Assembly (NCBI GenBank): GCA_903890595.1
Contig: CAITBU010000272.1
Coordinates: forward strand, 1 to 31,452
From: an uncultured Holophagaceae bacterium
GTDB taxonomy: Bacteria; Acidobacteriota; Holophagae; Holophagales; Holophagaceae
Direction of reading: 5' to 3'
Length of the DNA stretch: 31,452 bases
In this document: positions 31,251 to 31,452 of the stretch, piece after piece
How the letters are laid out: the number at the start of each line of letters is the position of its first letter
Numbering within the stretch: position 1 is the first letter of the stretch
Notes under the pieces: model-generated
The model's database searches: none
Seen by the model: only the letters and a program-made list of their open reading frames with translations
Told to the model about the DNA's origin: nothing
Program-made: the position numbers and the translations under genes

Positions 31251-31452
31251 GTGGAACCACGTAGACACCCCCCCGCCATCCCTGCCGAGGCCCTGGCCCG
31301 GAAGGCCCGCCTGCGGGCAGCCCACGAGGCCGTGGTGGCTGCGGCCCCCTCTCGGGAACCCGTGCTGCTGGCGGCGCTGCGGGCGGCGCTGGCAGAAAAG
31401 GAAACCCTCGACACCGAGTCATGGGTGACCTCCGTCCAGAAACAAAACCTGC
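31251..31452 (+). CDS. Unidentified protein, N-terminal part (runs off the window)
   Basis: An open frame of 67 codons from GTG 31251 to the window end, with the strong GC3 bias and Ala/Leu/Arg/Glu composition of real genes here: EALARKARLRAAHEAVVAAAPSREPVLLAALRAALAEKETL looks like an amphipathic helical start. TATGCT lies 6 bp before the GTG, which would make the message nearly leaderless; another GTG is at 31227. There is no convincing Shine-Dalgarno sequence. No family is recognised. Confidence 0.5.
   Translation, partial: MEPRRHPPAIPAEALARKARLRAAHEAVVAAAPSREPVLLAALRAALAEKETLDTESWVTSVQKQNL

Overview
The window is a chromosomal stretch with high GC content, strong GC preference at third codon positions, and frequent ATGA/GTGA/TTGA gene overlaps. 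It encodes an OmpA-type outer membrane protein, a Kdo-kinase-like protein, lipoproteins and a flagellar export apparatus, so the host is a flagellated Gram-negative (diderm) bacterium. The gene content, the rpoZ-coaBC pair and the DUF4388 and CheZ-like proteins fit Acidobacteriota of the Holophaga/Geothrix type best. That placement is an inference from general familiarity; no marker here proves it. I see no prophage, IS element, CRISPR array, rRNA or tRNA.

Layout. 1-1148: the 3' end of a XerC recombinase and a fumarylacetoacetate-hydrolase family enzyme (+). 1162-3646: a minus-strand block of pdxJ, a DUF4388 protein and a CheZ-like phosphatase. 3768-4541: a LigB-type extradiol dioxygenase with its own compact, apparently leaderless promoter. 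4554-10399: a minus-strand operon for a TetR regulator, an HlyD-type adaptor, two ABC ATPases and two ABC-2 permeases. It is the equivalent of E. coli cecR-ybhGFSR with ybhF split in two, and it has a clear TetR operator at its head. 10566-12138: divergent rpoZ and coaBC. 12145-14651: a small lipoprotein (-), then a biotin carboxylase and a biotin carboxyl carrier protein (+). 14652-15045: a long non-coding gap holding a decayed copy of the carrier protein's 3' end, an AT-rich island and a perfect CRP-type palindrome ahead of an OmpA-family gene. 16231-20041: mscL, ileS and lspA. 20099-23473: minus-strand hutU, a nitroreductase, trxA and a MobA-like nucleotidyltransferase. 23639-27141: fliO-fliP-fliQ-fliR-flhB. 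27227-30274: a response regulator ending in a SHOCT motif, a TPR-like secreted protein and a cyclophilin. 30249-30959: a Kdo-kinase-like gene (-). 31251 to the end: the start of an unidentified gene.

How the parts work together. The flagellar export-gate genes form one tightly packed operon, but flhA does not follow flhB; the response regulator and TPR gene do. With the CheZ-like gene at 1162 this gives the window a motility and signalling theme. The TetR/HlyD/ABC block looks like a self-regulated efflux system. The biotin carboxylase and carrier pair lacks a carboxyltransferase here, so its substrate is open.

The observations most worth checking are the fossil BCCP 3' end, the REC-coiled coil-SHOCT protein, the CheZ homologue with a HAMP-like N-terminus, the two well-placed operators (TetR and CRP type), the leaderless dioxygenase promoter overlapped by a palindrome, and the OmpA domain lacking its usual peptidoglycan-binding Asp.
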